A stretch of DNA of 64,000 nt from Pseudomonas sp. dw_612 (lineage in GTDB: Bacteria; Pseudomonadota; Gammaproteobacteria; Pseudomonadales; Pseudomonadaceae). Of this stretch, positions 53,072 through 59,827 are shown one piece after another. Location: contig NZ_JAAVVC010000015.1 of NCBI RefSeq assembly GCF_018449725.1, positions 62,001 through 126,000 on the forward strand, read 5' to 3'. Made by a program: the position numbers and the translations under genes. Numbering within the stretch: position 1 is the stretch's first letter; every line of letters begins with the position of its first letter. Under the pieces are notes generated by a model, which was given only the letters and a program-made list of their open reading frames with translations, ran no database searches and was not told the DNA's origin.

Positions 53072-54382
53072 ATGAAGCTATTGCCCAACGCACTTTTTCT
53101 GTCCGCCGGTCTTTCCTTCGCCCTGCTCGGCCACGCGGCCGACACCGTCACCATCGCCACGGTGAACAACAGCGACATGATCCGCATGCAAAAGCTCTCG
53201 AAAACCTTCGAGGCCGCGCACCCGGACATCAAGCTCAATTGGGTGGTGCTGGAAGAGAATGTCCTGCGCCAGCGCCTGACCACCGACATTGCCACGCAGG
53301 GTGGCCAGTTCGACGTGCTGACCATCGGCACCTATGAAACGCCGTTGTGGGCGGCCAAACACTGGCTGGAGCCGATGCAGGATTTGCCCGCCGACTATGA
53401 CGTTGAGGACATCTTCCCCTCGGTTCGCCAGGGACTTTCCATCAACGACACGCTCTACGCCCTGCCGTTCTACGGCGAAAGCACCGTCACTTACTACCGC
53501 ACCGACCTGTTCAAGGACGCCGGGCTGAGCATGCCCGAGCGCCCGACCTGGACCCAGCTCGGCGAGTTCGCCGGCAAGCTGCACCACCCGGACCAGGAGC
53601 AATACGGCATGTGCCTGCGGGGCAAGGCCGGTTGGGGTGAAAACATCGCGTTGCTGTCGACCATGGCCAATGCGTTTGGCGCGCGCTGGTTCGACGAGCA
53701 ATGGCAACCACAACTGACCGGCCCGCAATGGACCGCCGCCGCCAATTTCTACGTCGATACGCTGAAGCGCTTCGGACCGCCGGGTGTATCGAGCAACGGC
53801 TTCAACGAAACCCTGGCGCTGTTCAACAGCGGCAAATGCGCGATCTGGGTCGACGCCAGCGTCGCCGGTTCGTTTATCACCGACAAGACCCAGAGCAATG
53901 TCGCTGACAAGGTCGGCTTCGTCGCCGCGCCGACGCAAGTTACGGACAAGGGCTCGTCCTGGCTCTATGCGTGGTCGCTGGCGATTCCCACCAGCTCCCA
54001 ACACAAAGCGGCGGCCAAAGCCTTTGTTACCTGGGCCACGTCCAAGGAATACATCCAGCTCGTCGCGGAGAAGGACGGCATCACCAACGTGCCGCCGGGC
54101 ACCCGGATGTCCACCTACAGCGACGCCTACTTGCAGGCCGCGCCGTTTGCCAAAGTCACGCTGCAAATGATGCAGAACGCCGACCCGGCGCACCCGTCCA
54201 TGCAGCCTGTGCCTTACGTCGGTATCCAGTACGTGACCATCCCCGAGTTCCAGGCCATCGGCACGTCGGTGGGCAAGCAGTTGTCCGCCGCCCTGACCGG
54301 GCAGATGTCGGTCGAACAGGCCTTGGCCAGCGCCCAGCAATCCACCGAACGCGAGATGAAGCGCGCCGGGTATCCCAAATAA
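53072..54382 (+). CDS. mtlE: Sorbitol/mannitol-type ABC substrate-binding protein
   Basis: The 436-residue protein has a signal peptide (cleavage after GHA, about residue 22) and resembles MtlE/SmoE polyol-binding proteins over its length: TIATVNNSDMIRMQKLSKTFEAAHPDIKLNWVVLEEN, QFDVLTIGTYETPLWAAK, YALPFYGESTVTYYRTDLFKDAG, and GYPK at the end. GGAG lies 7 nt upstream. It should deliver polyols to an inner-membrane transporter, but no permease or ATPase genes follow; after a REP doublet comes an SDR gene. Confidence 0.88.
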   Translation: MKLLPNALFLSAGLSFALLGHAADTVTIATVNNSDMIRMQKLSKTFEAAHPDIKLNWVVLEENVLRQRLTTDIATQGGQFDVLTIGTYETPLWAAKHWLEPMQDLPADYDVEDIFPSVRQGLSINDTLYALPFYGESTVTYYRTDLFKDAGLSMPERPTWTQLGEFAGKLHHPDQEQYGMCLRGKAGWGENIALLSTMANAFGARWFDEQWQPQLTGPQWTAAANFYVDTLKRFGPPGVSSNGFNETLALFNSGKCAIWVDASVAGSFITDKTQSNVADKVGFVAAPTQVTDKGSSWLYAWSLAIPTSSQHKAAAKAFVTWATSKEYIQLVAEKDGITNVPPGTRMSTYSDAYLQAAPFAKVTLQMMQNADPAHPSMQPVPYVGIQYVTIPEFQAIGTSVGKQLSAALTGQMSVEQALASAQQSTEREMKRAGYPK

Positions 54383-54396
54383 TCAGCGCAACCCCC

Positions 54397-54485
54397 TGTG
54401 GGAGCGGGCTCGCTCGCGAAGGGGCTCTGTCAGTCTGCATTGATGTGGATGACACACCGCTTTCGCGAGCAAGCCCGCTCCCACA
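54397..54485. repeat. REP doublet between binding protein and SDR genes
   Basis: Inverted pair of TGTGGGAGCGGGCTCGCTCG-type elements directly after the mtlE-like stop, where permease genes stand in related operons. Confidence 0.85.
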
Positions 54486-54530
54486 CTGGATTTGTACACC
54501 TGCCTATAACTCCAACAAACGGAGAAGAAC

Positions 54531-55304
54531 ATGAAACGCCTGGAAGGAAAAAGCACCCTCATCACCGGTTCAGCCCGAGGCATTGGCCGGGCCTTCGCCC
54601 AAGCCTATATCCACGAAGGCGCAACCGTGGCGATTGCAGATATCAACCTGCAACAGGCTCAAGCCACGGCGGCGGAGTTGGGTCCGAATGCCTACGCGGT
54701 CGAGATGGACGTCACCGACCAGACCTCCATCGACAGCGCCATCGCAGACGTCGTCGCGAAAGTCGGCAAGCTCGATATCCTGATCAACAACGCCGCACTG
54801 TTTGATCTCGCGCCAATCACGGAGATCTCCCGCGACAGCTACGAGCGCCTGTTCTCGATCAACGTGGCGGGCACCCTGTTCACCTTGCAGGCCGCCGCCC
54901 GGCAAATGATCAGCCAGGGGCATGGCGGCAAGATCATCAACATGGCCAGTCAGGCCGGGCGTCGGGGCGAAGCGTTAGTCGCGGTGTATTGCGCGACCAA
55001 AGCGGCGGTGATCAGCCTCACGCAATCGGCGGGGCTGAACCTGATCAAACACGGCATCAATGTGAACGCCATCGCCCCGGGCGTGGTGGACGGTGAGCAT
55101 TGGGACGGCGTGGATGCGTTGTTCGCCAAGCATGAAAACCGTCCGCTCGGGGAAAAGAAGAAACTGGTCGGCGAGGAAGTGCCGTTCGGACGCATGGCTA
55201 CGGCGGCGGACCTGGTGGGGATGGCGATCTTCCTGGCATCGGCCGAGAGTGATTACATCGTGGCGCAGACGTACAACGTTGATGGCGGCAATTGGTTGAG
55301 TTGA
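54531..55304 (+). CDS. SDR oxidoreductase, sorbitol/L-iditol dehydrogenase-like
   Basis: The 257-residue classical SDR has TGSARGIGRAFA (cofactor), NNAALFD, catalytic Ser/Tyr/Lys in NMASQAG and YCATKAAV, and the polyol-dehydrogenase C-terminal pattern VNAIAPGVVDGEHWDGVDALFAKHENRPLGEKK, close to SmoS-type sorbitol dehydrogenases. It would oxidise sorbitol to fructose with NAD. GGAG lies upstream. It is the metabolic partner of the upstream polyol-binding protein. Confidence 0.86.
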   Translation: MKRLEGKSTLITGSARGIGRAFAQAYIHEGATVAIADINLQQAQATAAELGPNAYAVEMDVTDQTSIDSAIADVVAKVGKLDILINNAALFDLAPITEISRDSYERLFSINVAGTLFTLQAAARQMISQGHGGKIINMASQAGRRGEALVAVYCATKAAVISLTQSAGLNLIKHGINVNAIAPGVVDGEHWDGVDALFAKHENRPLGEKKKLVGEEVPFGRMATAADLVGMAIFLASAESDYIVAQTYNVDGGNWLS

Positions 55305-55323
55305 CCCCGAAATGGGGGACAAG

Positions 55324-55351
55324 AAACGCCACTCATGGAGTGGCGTTTTCG
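55324..55351 (+). terminator. Terminator after the SDR gene
   Basis: AAACGCCACTC (55324-55334) pairs with GAGTGGCGTTT (55338-55348) around ATG, followed by TT. Confidence 0.7.
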
Positions 55352-55444
55352 TGTCCGCTGGCCTGGAAAGTACCCGCAGAGCCGGTTCGGCTGGTATTGT
55401 GCTGCGCTGTGAAAATACGCCGCATGACTGTGAGGGAATTGACG

Positions 55445-55879
55445 TTGAGTACTGAAGAAAAAATGACCGGGGATTTGTTCGCAGTCGATGATAAACGCCT
55501 GGGGCTAAAGCCCGTCGTGGACTTCAACAGCTATCTGCGCGTGGCCTTCGGCGACGGTAAGTGCACCTGCATTCGTTGTGTCGAAAAACAGGGCGACGAG
55601 ACCGGTTATGAGTACCAGCACACCTTCAATCTGGAAGGGCAAGTGGTGCACCGCCGCTTCGCGTCCACCGCCGGTAGCGATGTGCTGATGGCGCTGAAGA
55701 AGGCCTGGCTGTCGTATACCAAAGCGGAGCTTGAGGTGTACGGAAATCTGGTGCTGGCCACCGTGAAGGAGTTTGTCGAGCCTCAGTTGCACAAGCGGTT
55801 ACAGCCGCTGTTTCTGGCCAGTGGTTTGGTCAAGGACGTTGACGGGAACCTGCAATTGCAGCAACAACTGGCTGCCTGA
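55445..55879 (+). CDS. Conserved hypothetical protein, 144 aa
   Basis: The TTG at 55445 has GAGGG 8 nt upstream and gives MSTEEKMTGDLFAVDDKRLGLKPVVDF; ATG 55424 and ATG 55463 are alternatives. The protein is acidic, with a cysteine pair (KCTCIRC), a beta-rich middle (YEYQHTFNLEGQVVHRRFAST) and a helical tail ending in a Gln-rich stretch. No family was recognised. It lies alone after the SDR terminator. Confidence 0.62.
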   Translation: MSTEEKMTGDLFAVDDKRLGLKPVVDFNSYLRVAFGDGKCTCIRCVEKQGDETGYEYQHTFNLEGQVVHRRFASTAGSDVLMALKKAWLSYTKAELEVYGNLVLATVKEFVEPQLHKRLQPLFLASGLVKDVDGNLQLQQQLAA

Positions 55880-55904
55880 TTATCGTTGAATTATCCGTAA
55901 AATA

Positions 55905-55929
55905 GCGCACCCGCCGAGTGCCGGTGCGC
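55905..55929. terminator. Hairpin without T tract
   Basis: GCGCACC (55905-55911) and GGTGCGC (55923-55929) form a 7-bp stem, located 26 bp after the 144-aa gene stop. Terminator function is uncertain because no T run follows. Confidence 0.35.
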
Positions 55930-56092
55930 CAACTATTAACCTGTTATGACTGAGCATTCTGCTCCTCAGCCTCTCTGAAAAAACATGTAAAAGCCATGCT
56001 AATTTTTCAATTTGGCACAGCAAAAAACATTCTTGTCATCCCTGGCGACCGGTGCTATAACTCCGTCATATTTCAACTAACATTCAACAATA

Positions 56093-56110
56093 TTAGAGCA
56101 ATTGGTCTAA
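56093..56110. promoter_or_regulatory. 18-bp dyad upstream of the luxR gene
   Basis: TTAGA, G, CAATTG, G, TCTAA: outer 5-bp arms and a central palindrome, imperfect only at the two single-base spacers. It has the same 5-1-6-1-5 geometry as the lux-box-like site at 58016-58033 but lacks the CT/AG signature. Confidence 0.45.
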
Positions 56111-56161
56111 TAAGGGCTCTTGCTTTATAAAAAATCGCCCCATTGACCGAGCCCTCCCATC

Positions 56162-56887
56162 ATGCCCAAGCTTACCCCAAGCCAAAGCATTTTCGATTTA
56201 GTCCAGGAGCTTGAGAACACTATCCCGGGATTAAATAAAAAAGAGTACGTTGAAATACTGGAATGGATATTCGGCAAGTTAGAGGTGAGTAAATTCGCCT
56301 ATGTGCACATGGACTCTACCCCCTTCGAAAGCTCCGACATCGCCATTCATAGCAATTACCCCGCCGAATGGGTTGAAACCTATCGTAAAAACGCCCTCTA
56401 CAAGTCAGATCCCGTCATGGCGAACTCCGCCATCACCTCGAATCCATTCTTCTGGAATGAGATCCCGGATGAATCAAACACGGAGATATTTGAACAATCG
56501 CAGGAATATGGCATCCAGCAAGGTTTCAGCATCCCGCTTCATGAGCCAGGTCGTGCGTTCGGCTCCATTCATTTAACTTCGGAAGACAACGATCCTGACT
56601 TTGTGCGCATTGTCCGGGAAAACATGTTCATCATCAAAACCATCAGCATTATTGCCCATCAATATCGCCCCATCGAAACCAGCACCGAAAGTGCATTTAA
56701 ACTGACGCCCAGAGAACATGAATTCCTGCACTGGCTTGCGCTTGGGAAGAACTACAAGGAAATAGGCCTGATCATGAGCATCACCGAGCGGACCGTTAAA
56801 TTCCACGCCAAGCAAATGACCGAAAAACTGGATTGTGTAAACGTCAAGCAGGCCATGATCAAAGCGTTATACCTGAACCTGATTTAG
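56162..56887 (+). CDS. LuxR-type quorum-sensing regulator
   Basis: The 241-residue protein has an N-terminal autoinducer-binding domain with all key pocket residues: Trp70, Tyr74, Asp83, Pro84 and Trp98 (equivalent to TraR 57, 61, 70, 71, 85), plus a Gly near 121. The C-terminal HTH covers about 176-238 (LTPREHEFLHWLALGKNYKEIGLIMSITERTVKFHAKQM). It should bind an acyl-homoserine lactone made by the LuxI at 58095. Coding sequence here is clearly AT-richer than the rest of the window. Confidence 0.92.
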   Translation: MPKLTPSQSIFDLVQELENTIPGLNKKEYVEILEWIFGKLEVSKFAYVHMDSTPFESSDIAIHSNYPAEWVETYRKNALYKSDPVMANSAITSNPFFWNEIPDESNTEIFEQSQEYGIQQGFSIPLHEPGRAFGSIHLTSEDNDPDFVRIVRENMFIIKTISIIAHQYRPIETSTESAFKLTPREHEFLHWLALGKNYKEIGLIMSITERTVKFHAKQMTEKLDCVNVKQAMIKALYLNLI

Positions 56888-56958
56888 CACTCGACGTACT
56901 GAATAGTTAATCCTTCGCGACAACTCACTTCAACTCCAGTTCCGTAGTACCCCCACAA

Positions 56959-56977
56959 CTGCACAGGCATTGTGCAG
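56959..56977. terminator. Hairpin between convergent luxR and exporter genes
   Basis: CTGCACA (56959-56965), five-base loop, TGTGCAG (56971-56977). It sits between two convergent genes and may act as a terminator, though no T run is visible. Confidence 0.4.
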
Positions 56978-57006
56978 AAATGGGACAGGCGTCACCTTTT
57001 TCCAGG

Positions 57007-57618
57007 TCACGCAAACACTACCTTGGACGCCACATTAAACAGCATCACCGACGCAAACAATCCAATCACCACAGAAATCGTTCTATTGACCATTCGCCCG
57101 GTTATAGACGAATGCAGTTTGCGGCCGCAATAAGCACCCGTCGCCACCCAGACAAGCCCGACCGGAAAGATAATGATCGAAAACAGCGACATAAAGGGCA
57201 CATAACTGTTGAGTGCCAAGAATGTGCCGGTGGGTGCAACGAACGATACGAAAAACAAACCCTTCGGATTGGTGAGTGTTGCCAGGAACAATTCAGGAAC
57301 AGTAATAGCCGCGACAGCGGAAGTGGCATTGCCTCGGGTCGAAAACCACAACTTCAGCGAAATATAAAACAGGAAACACACGGCGAAGATCTTGGTGCCC
57401 GTCACCACCCATGAATAATCAACAGCCAGGCGGTCAATGAACACGCCCCAGACCGTAATCTGAATCATATAAGCCAGCCATTCTGCAGCAATCAGCCGGA
57501 ACGAATGGGCGTTCAAGCCCCGGCTGATGCCCGATTGCAGCAGCAGGGAATTGGTGGGGCCCGGAACCAGCAGCACGGTAAGCAGGGAAATCGCAATATA
57601 GTACATAAGGTCATCCAT
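57007..57618 (-). CDS. LysE/RhtB family exporter
   Basis: The 203-residue protein has six hydrophobic helices, the LysE signature near the N-terminus (LVPGPTNSLLLQSGISRGLNAHSFRLIAAEW, a variant of the PGP..........G) and NPKGLFFVSFVAP in the middle. The family exports amino acids, homoserine and homoserine lactone. It lies between luxR and luxI on the opposite strand, with AT-rich coding like theirs, so it appears to belong to the same acquired cassette. Confidence 0.86.
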   Translation of the reverse strand: MDDLMYYIAISLLTVLLVPGPTNSLLLQSGISRGLNAHSFRLIAAEWLAYMIQITVWGVFIDRLAVDYSWVVTGTKIFAVCFLFYISLKLWFSTRGNATSAVAAITVPELFLATLTNPKGLFFVSFVAPTGTFLALNSYVPFMSLFSIIIFPVGLVWVATGAYCGRKLHSSITGRMVNRTISVVIGLFASVMLFNVASKVVFA

Positions 57619-58094
57619 ACCAGAAGCCGAGGCGGCTTATATTTTCAGGAGGCGAATCAGTCCATCCTTATGCAATAAATGCCAGGACTGACAAGCGTAA
57701 TATTGGCGTCACACCGAAAGCAGAATCGAGATTGCAACCGCACTCAGCCATATGGCAGAGCAACAATAGACTTCGACTATTGCTGTTTGATTACGTAAAT
57801 AAAGTCCAACTGTATCAATGGCTCCACACCTCCCGCCTACCCATAATAATTACAGCCCGAAACCCCCTGTCGCCGGGTTTGTGATCGAGTCCACACGCTC
57901 ACCAATAATTAATTCAATAGTCAGCATTCGGTACAGATAGGACAACTGGTGTTAAAGCGCCACACCCTTAAGAAAACCAAACTATCAATTAAACAACAGC
58001 CAAGAAAAACCAGACACTGTACTTAAGGACAGTTGTAATACTTTAGTCTAGCGTTAACAGTAAAGTCCCCACGCACAACCAAGAACGTCCGACC
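57619..58094. other. AT-rich intergenic region before luxI
   Basis: This 476-bp stretch between the divergent exporter and luxI genes contains the lux-box-like operator at 58015-58034 close to luxI. No credible coding frame was seen; low GC throughout. Confidence 0.7.
58015..58034 (+). promoter_or_regulatory. Lux-box-like operator of the luxI gene
   Basis: CACTGTACTTAAGGACAGTT is a near-perfect 18-bp dyad (ACTGT-A-CTTAAG-G-ACAGT) that keeps the CTGTA...ACAG arms of the Vibrio fischeri lux box. If it is centred at -42.5, transcription starts near 58067 with a -10-like TAACAG, leaving a 28-nt leader before ATG 58095. It predicts autoinduction by the adjacent LuxR. Confidence 0.65.
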
Positions 58095-58781
58095 ATGAAA
58101 CAATTTCATAGCGAATTTGAGTTTTCCGGTGTACACACTAGCATCGGCAGTTACTCGACAATCCCGCCAACAATCCTAGAGCAAATACTCTCAATTCGAA
58201 AAGTCGCATTCATTGATAGAAAAAAATGGGACATTGAAAGCTATCAAGGCAGCGATTATGAGTCTGACGAATACGACGACACTGACGCCATCTATATCTA
58301 CTCCCACCAACGAGATCGCGTCACCGGATGCGTCAGACTTCGCCCTTCCAGCAAACCAACCCTTATTTCTGGCGCATTAAGTTTTATGCTGACCACGGAT
58401 AAAACCAGGCCCAACACAAAACATTGTTGGGAGGCGACCCGATTTGCACTGGCGGCCAACGATAATTGCATTGGAGAACTTAATAAATCGAACATCGATT
58501 TTCGCACGGCGGCAATTTTTCTGTCAATGATAAAGTTCGCCTTTAAACAAAACGTACACACCTATGAAGTTGTTGTAGATGCCATGATGGAAAAAATCCT
58601 TAAACGTTCCGGCTGGGCAGTCAATAGACGAAATATTGCCCAGGGAAGCAAAGGCGAAAAAGTTATCTACGGCACCCTCGCCTGCACATCCTCCATCTAT
58701 AAAGAGGTTCTCAAGAAGAATATCCCTACGAGTACAACGTTATACGATGAAGATCTAACCGAATCATTGATGGCCTGCTAA
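58095..58781 (+). CDS. LuxI-type acyl-homoserine-lactone synthase
   Basis: The 228-residue protein retains the invariant LuxI residues: Arg35, Phe39, Trp45, Glu56, Asp58, Asp61, Arg81, Phe97, Glu113 and Arg116 (RKVAFIDRKKW, ESDEYDD, VRLRP, LSFML, CWEATRFAL). Its N-terminus is about ten residues longer than LuxI, and two residues are inserted between Trp45 and Glu56. It makes an AHL signal from S-adenosylmethionine and acyl-ACP; chain length cannot be read from sequence. It is AT-rich and preceded by a lux-box-like operator. Confidence 0.92.
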   Translation: MKQFHSEFEFSGVHTSIGSYSTIPPTILEQILSIRKVAFIDRKKWDIESYQGSDYESDEYDDTDAIYIYSHQRDRVTGCVRLRPSSKPTLISGALSFMLTTDKTRPNTKHCWEATRFALAANDNCIGELNKSNIDFRTAAIFLSMIKFAFKQNVHTYEVVVDAMMEKILKRSGWAVNRRNIAQGSKGEKVIYGTLACTSSIYKEVLKKNIPTSTTLYDEDLTESLMAC

Positions 58782-58797
58782 TATCACCGCGTGATAT
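58781..58797. promoter_or_regulatory. 7-bp perfect inverted repeat after luxI
   Basis: ATATCAC-CGC-GTGATAT directly follows the luxI stop codon and precedes the third regulator gene. It may be an operator or a weak terminator. Confidence 0.35.
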
Positions 58798-58917
58798 CTG
58801 ACCCGCACAGGCTTAATCACCCACCTGAAACAAATCAGCAATGCGCTGTATATACACTGATGGCATGTCGAAATTAAACAAAAACAACCCCAATCAAAAT
58901 CATGACATGGAGAGCCG

Positions 58918-59766
58918 ATGAACTTACAAAGATTATTCCCGCACGTTGGCAAAGTCATTGCCAGTACAGGCAGCCGTAATTTCCCCCGCATGTTGCATGA
59001 TCTGATACTCACGGAAGTGCCTGTAGACGCCACCCATATTACGGAGCAGTGGATAGACGATAGGGATATTTCTGAACTGAGCACATCAAGTATTGGCTGC
59101 GTCGGACTCAATAACACGTGCATAGACGCCATTATGGACACCCACACGGTAAAAAAGCCTTATTTACTGGCTGATGATATTTTCTTCGAAGACGCGAAAT
59201 ATCAGAAGCTGCCGGACTTTTCTTGCTGTCTACTCGCCCAGGACCAGTCGGACACGGTGCCACCCAAGGCTGCCGCCCAACTGCACCTGACCTCCCGGAA
59301 AAACGGTCGCCGCTACGTCCTGTCTGTCTACCGCTCTCATCTTTCCCAAGGCTTTTCGCCACAGGAATGTGCCTTCTTGAAAGATTTTTCCTGCCTGTTG
59401 TTGCCCATGGTTGAAGAGCACGTGGCTGCCCTGCTCCCGTCGGCACCGGCTCGACCAGACGCCCACATCGCGCTGGATGAACCCGAACACGGCGGCATGG
59501 AAACGTTGCGACAGCGCTTTGCCGATCGCTTGCTTGAGTCGGGATTGACCCTCTCATCCCGCGAAACCGAAGTGTGCGTTGGCTTGCTGGCCGGGCATAC
59601 GGCGCCCGAACTCGCCGAGCAATTCGATCTGAGAGTGAACACCGTCGAGAGCTATCTGAAGCGCGCGGCGATAAAAATGGGCATCGGCGGACGCCGATCG
59701 CTGATTCGCTGGATGCACTCGGTGGATGCACAACCCGCCATACCCGCACTGCGCAACGCCGTCTAA
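58918..59766 (+). CDS. LuxR-type HTH regulator without AHL pocket signature
   Basis: The 282-residue protein has a C-terminal LuxR HTH at about 208-268 (LTLSSRETEVCVGLLAGHTAPELAEQFDLRVNTVESYLKRAAIKMGIGGRRSLIRW). Its N-terminal 190 residues lack the WxxxY...DP...W pattern, so it likely senses something other than an AHL or acts constitutively. It follows luxI in the same direction after 136 bp. GC rises toward its 3' end, suggesting a boundary of the AT-rich cassette. Convergent with the RND gene. Confidence 0.85.
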   Translation: MNLQRLFPHVGKVIASTGSRNFPRMLHDLILTEVPVDATHITEQWIDDRDISELSTSSIGCVGLNNTCIDAIMDTHTVKKPYLLADDIFFEDAKYQKLPDFSCCLLAQDQSDTVPPKAAAQLHLTSRKNGRRYVLSVYRSHLSQGFSPQECAFLKDFSCLLLPMVEEHVAALLPSAPARPDAHIALDEPEHGGMETLRQRFADRLLESGLTLSSRETEVCVGLLAGHTAPELAEQFDLRVNTVESYLKRAAIKMGIGGRRSLIRWMHSVDAQPAIPALRNAV

Positions 59767-59782
59767 AACCCCTTCCACTCTT

Positions 59783-59820
59783 TTCCCGACCGCAGCCCAC
59801 AACAGGCTCGGGTCGGGGAA
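59783..59820. terminator. Shared hairpin between convergent regulator and RND genes
   Basis: TTCCCGACC (59783-59791) pairs with GGTCGGGGAA (59811-59820) with one bulge, and AGCC with GGCT inside. It is suited to terminate both converging transcripts. Confidence 0.6.
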
Positions 59821-59827
59821 TCCTGCT

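Noticed and set aside
53078..54340. 420-codon frame opposite the polyol-binding protein
   Set aside because: Shadow of a well-supported gene with signal peptide and full family match; no independent ribosome site or motif.
55445..55879. Transcription factor or zinc protein from the KCTCIRC motif
   Set aside because: Three cysteines in one short segment are insufficient, and no second ligand pair is seen.
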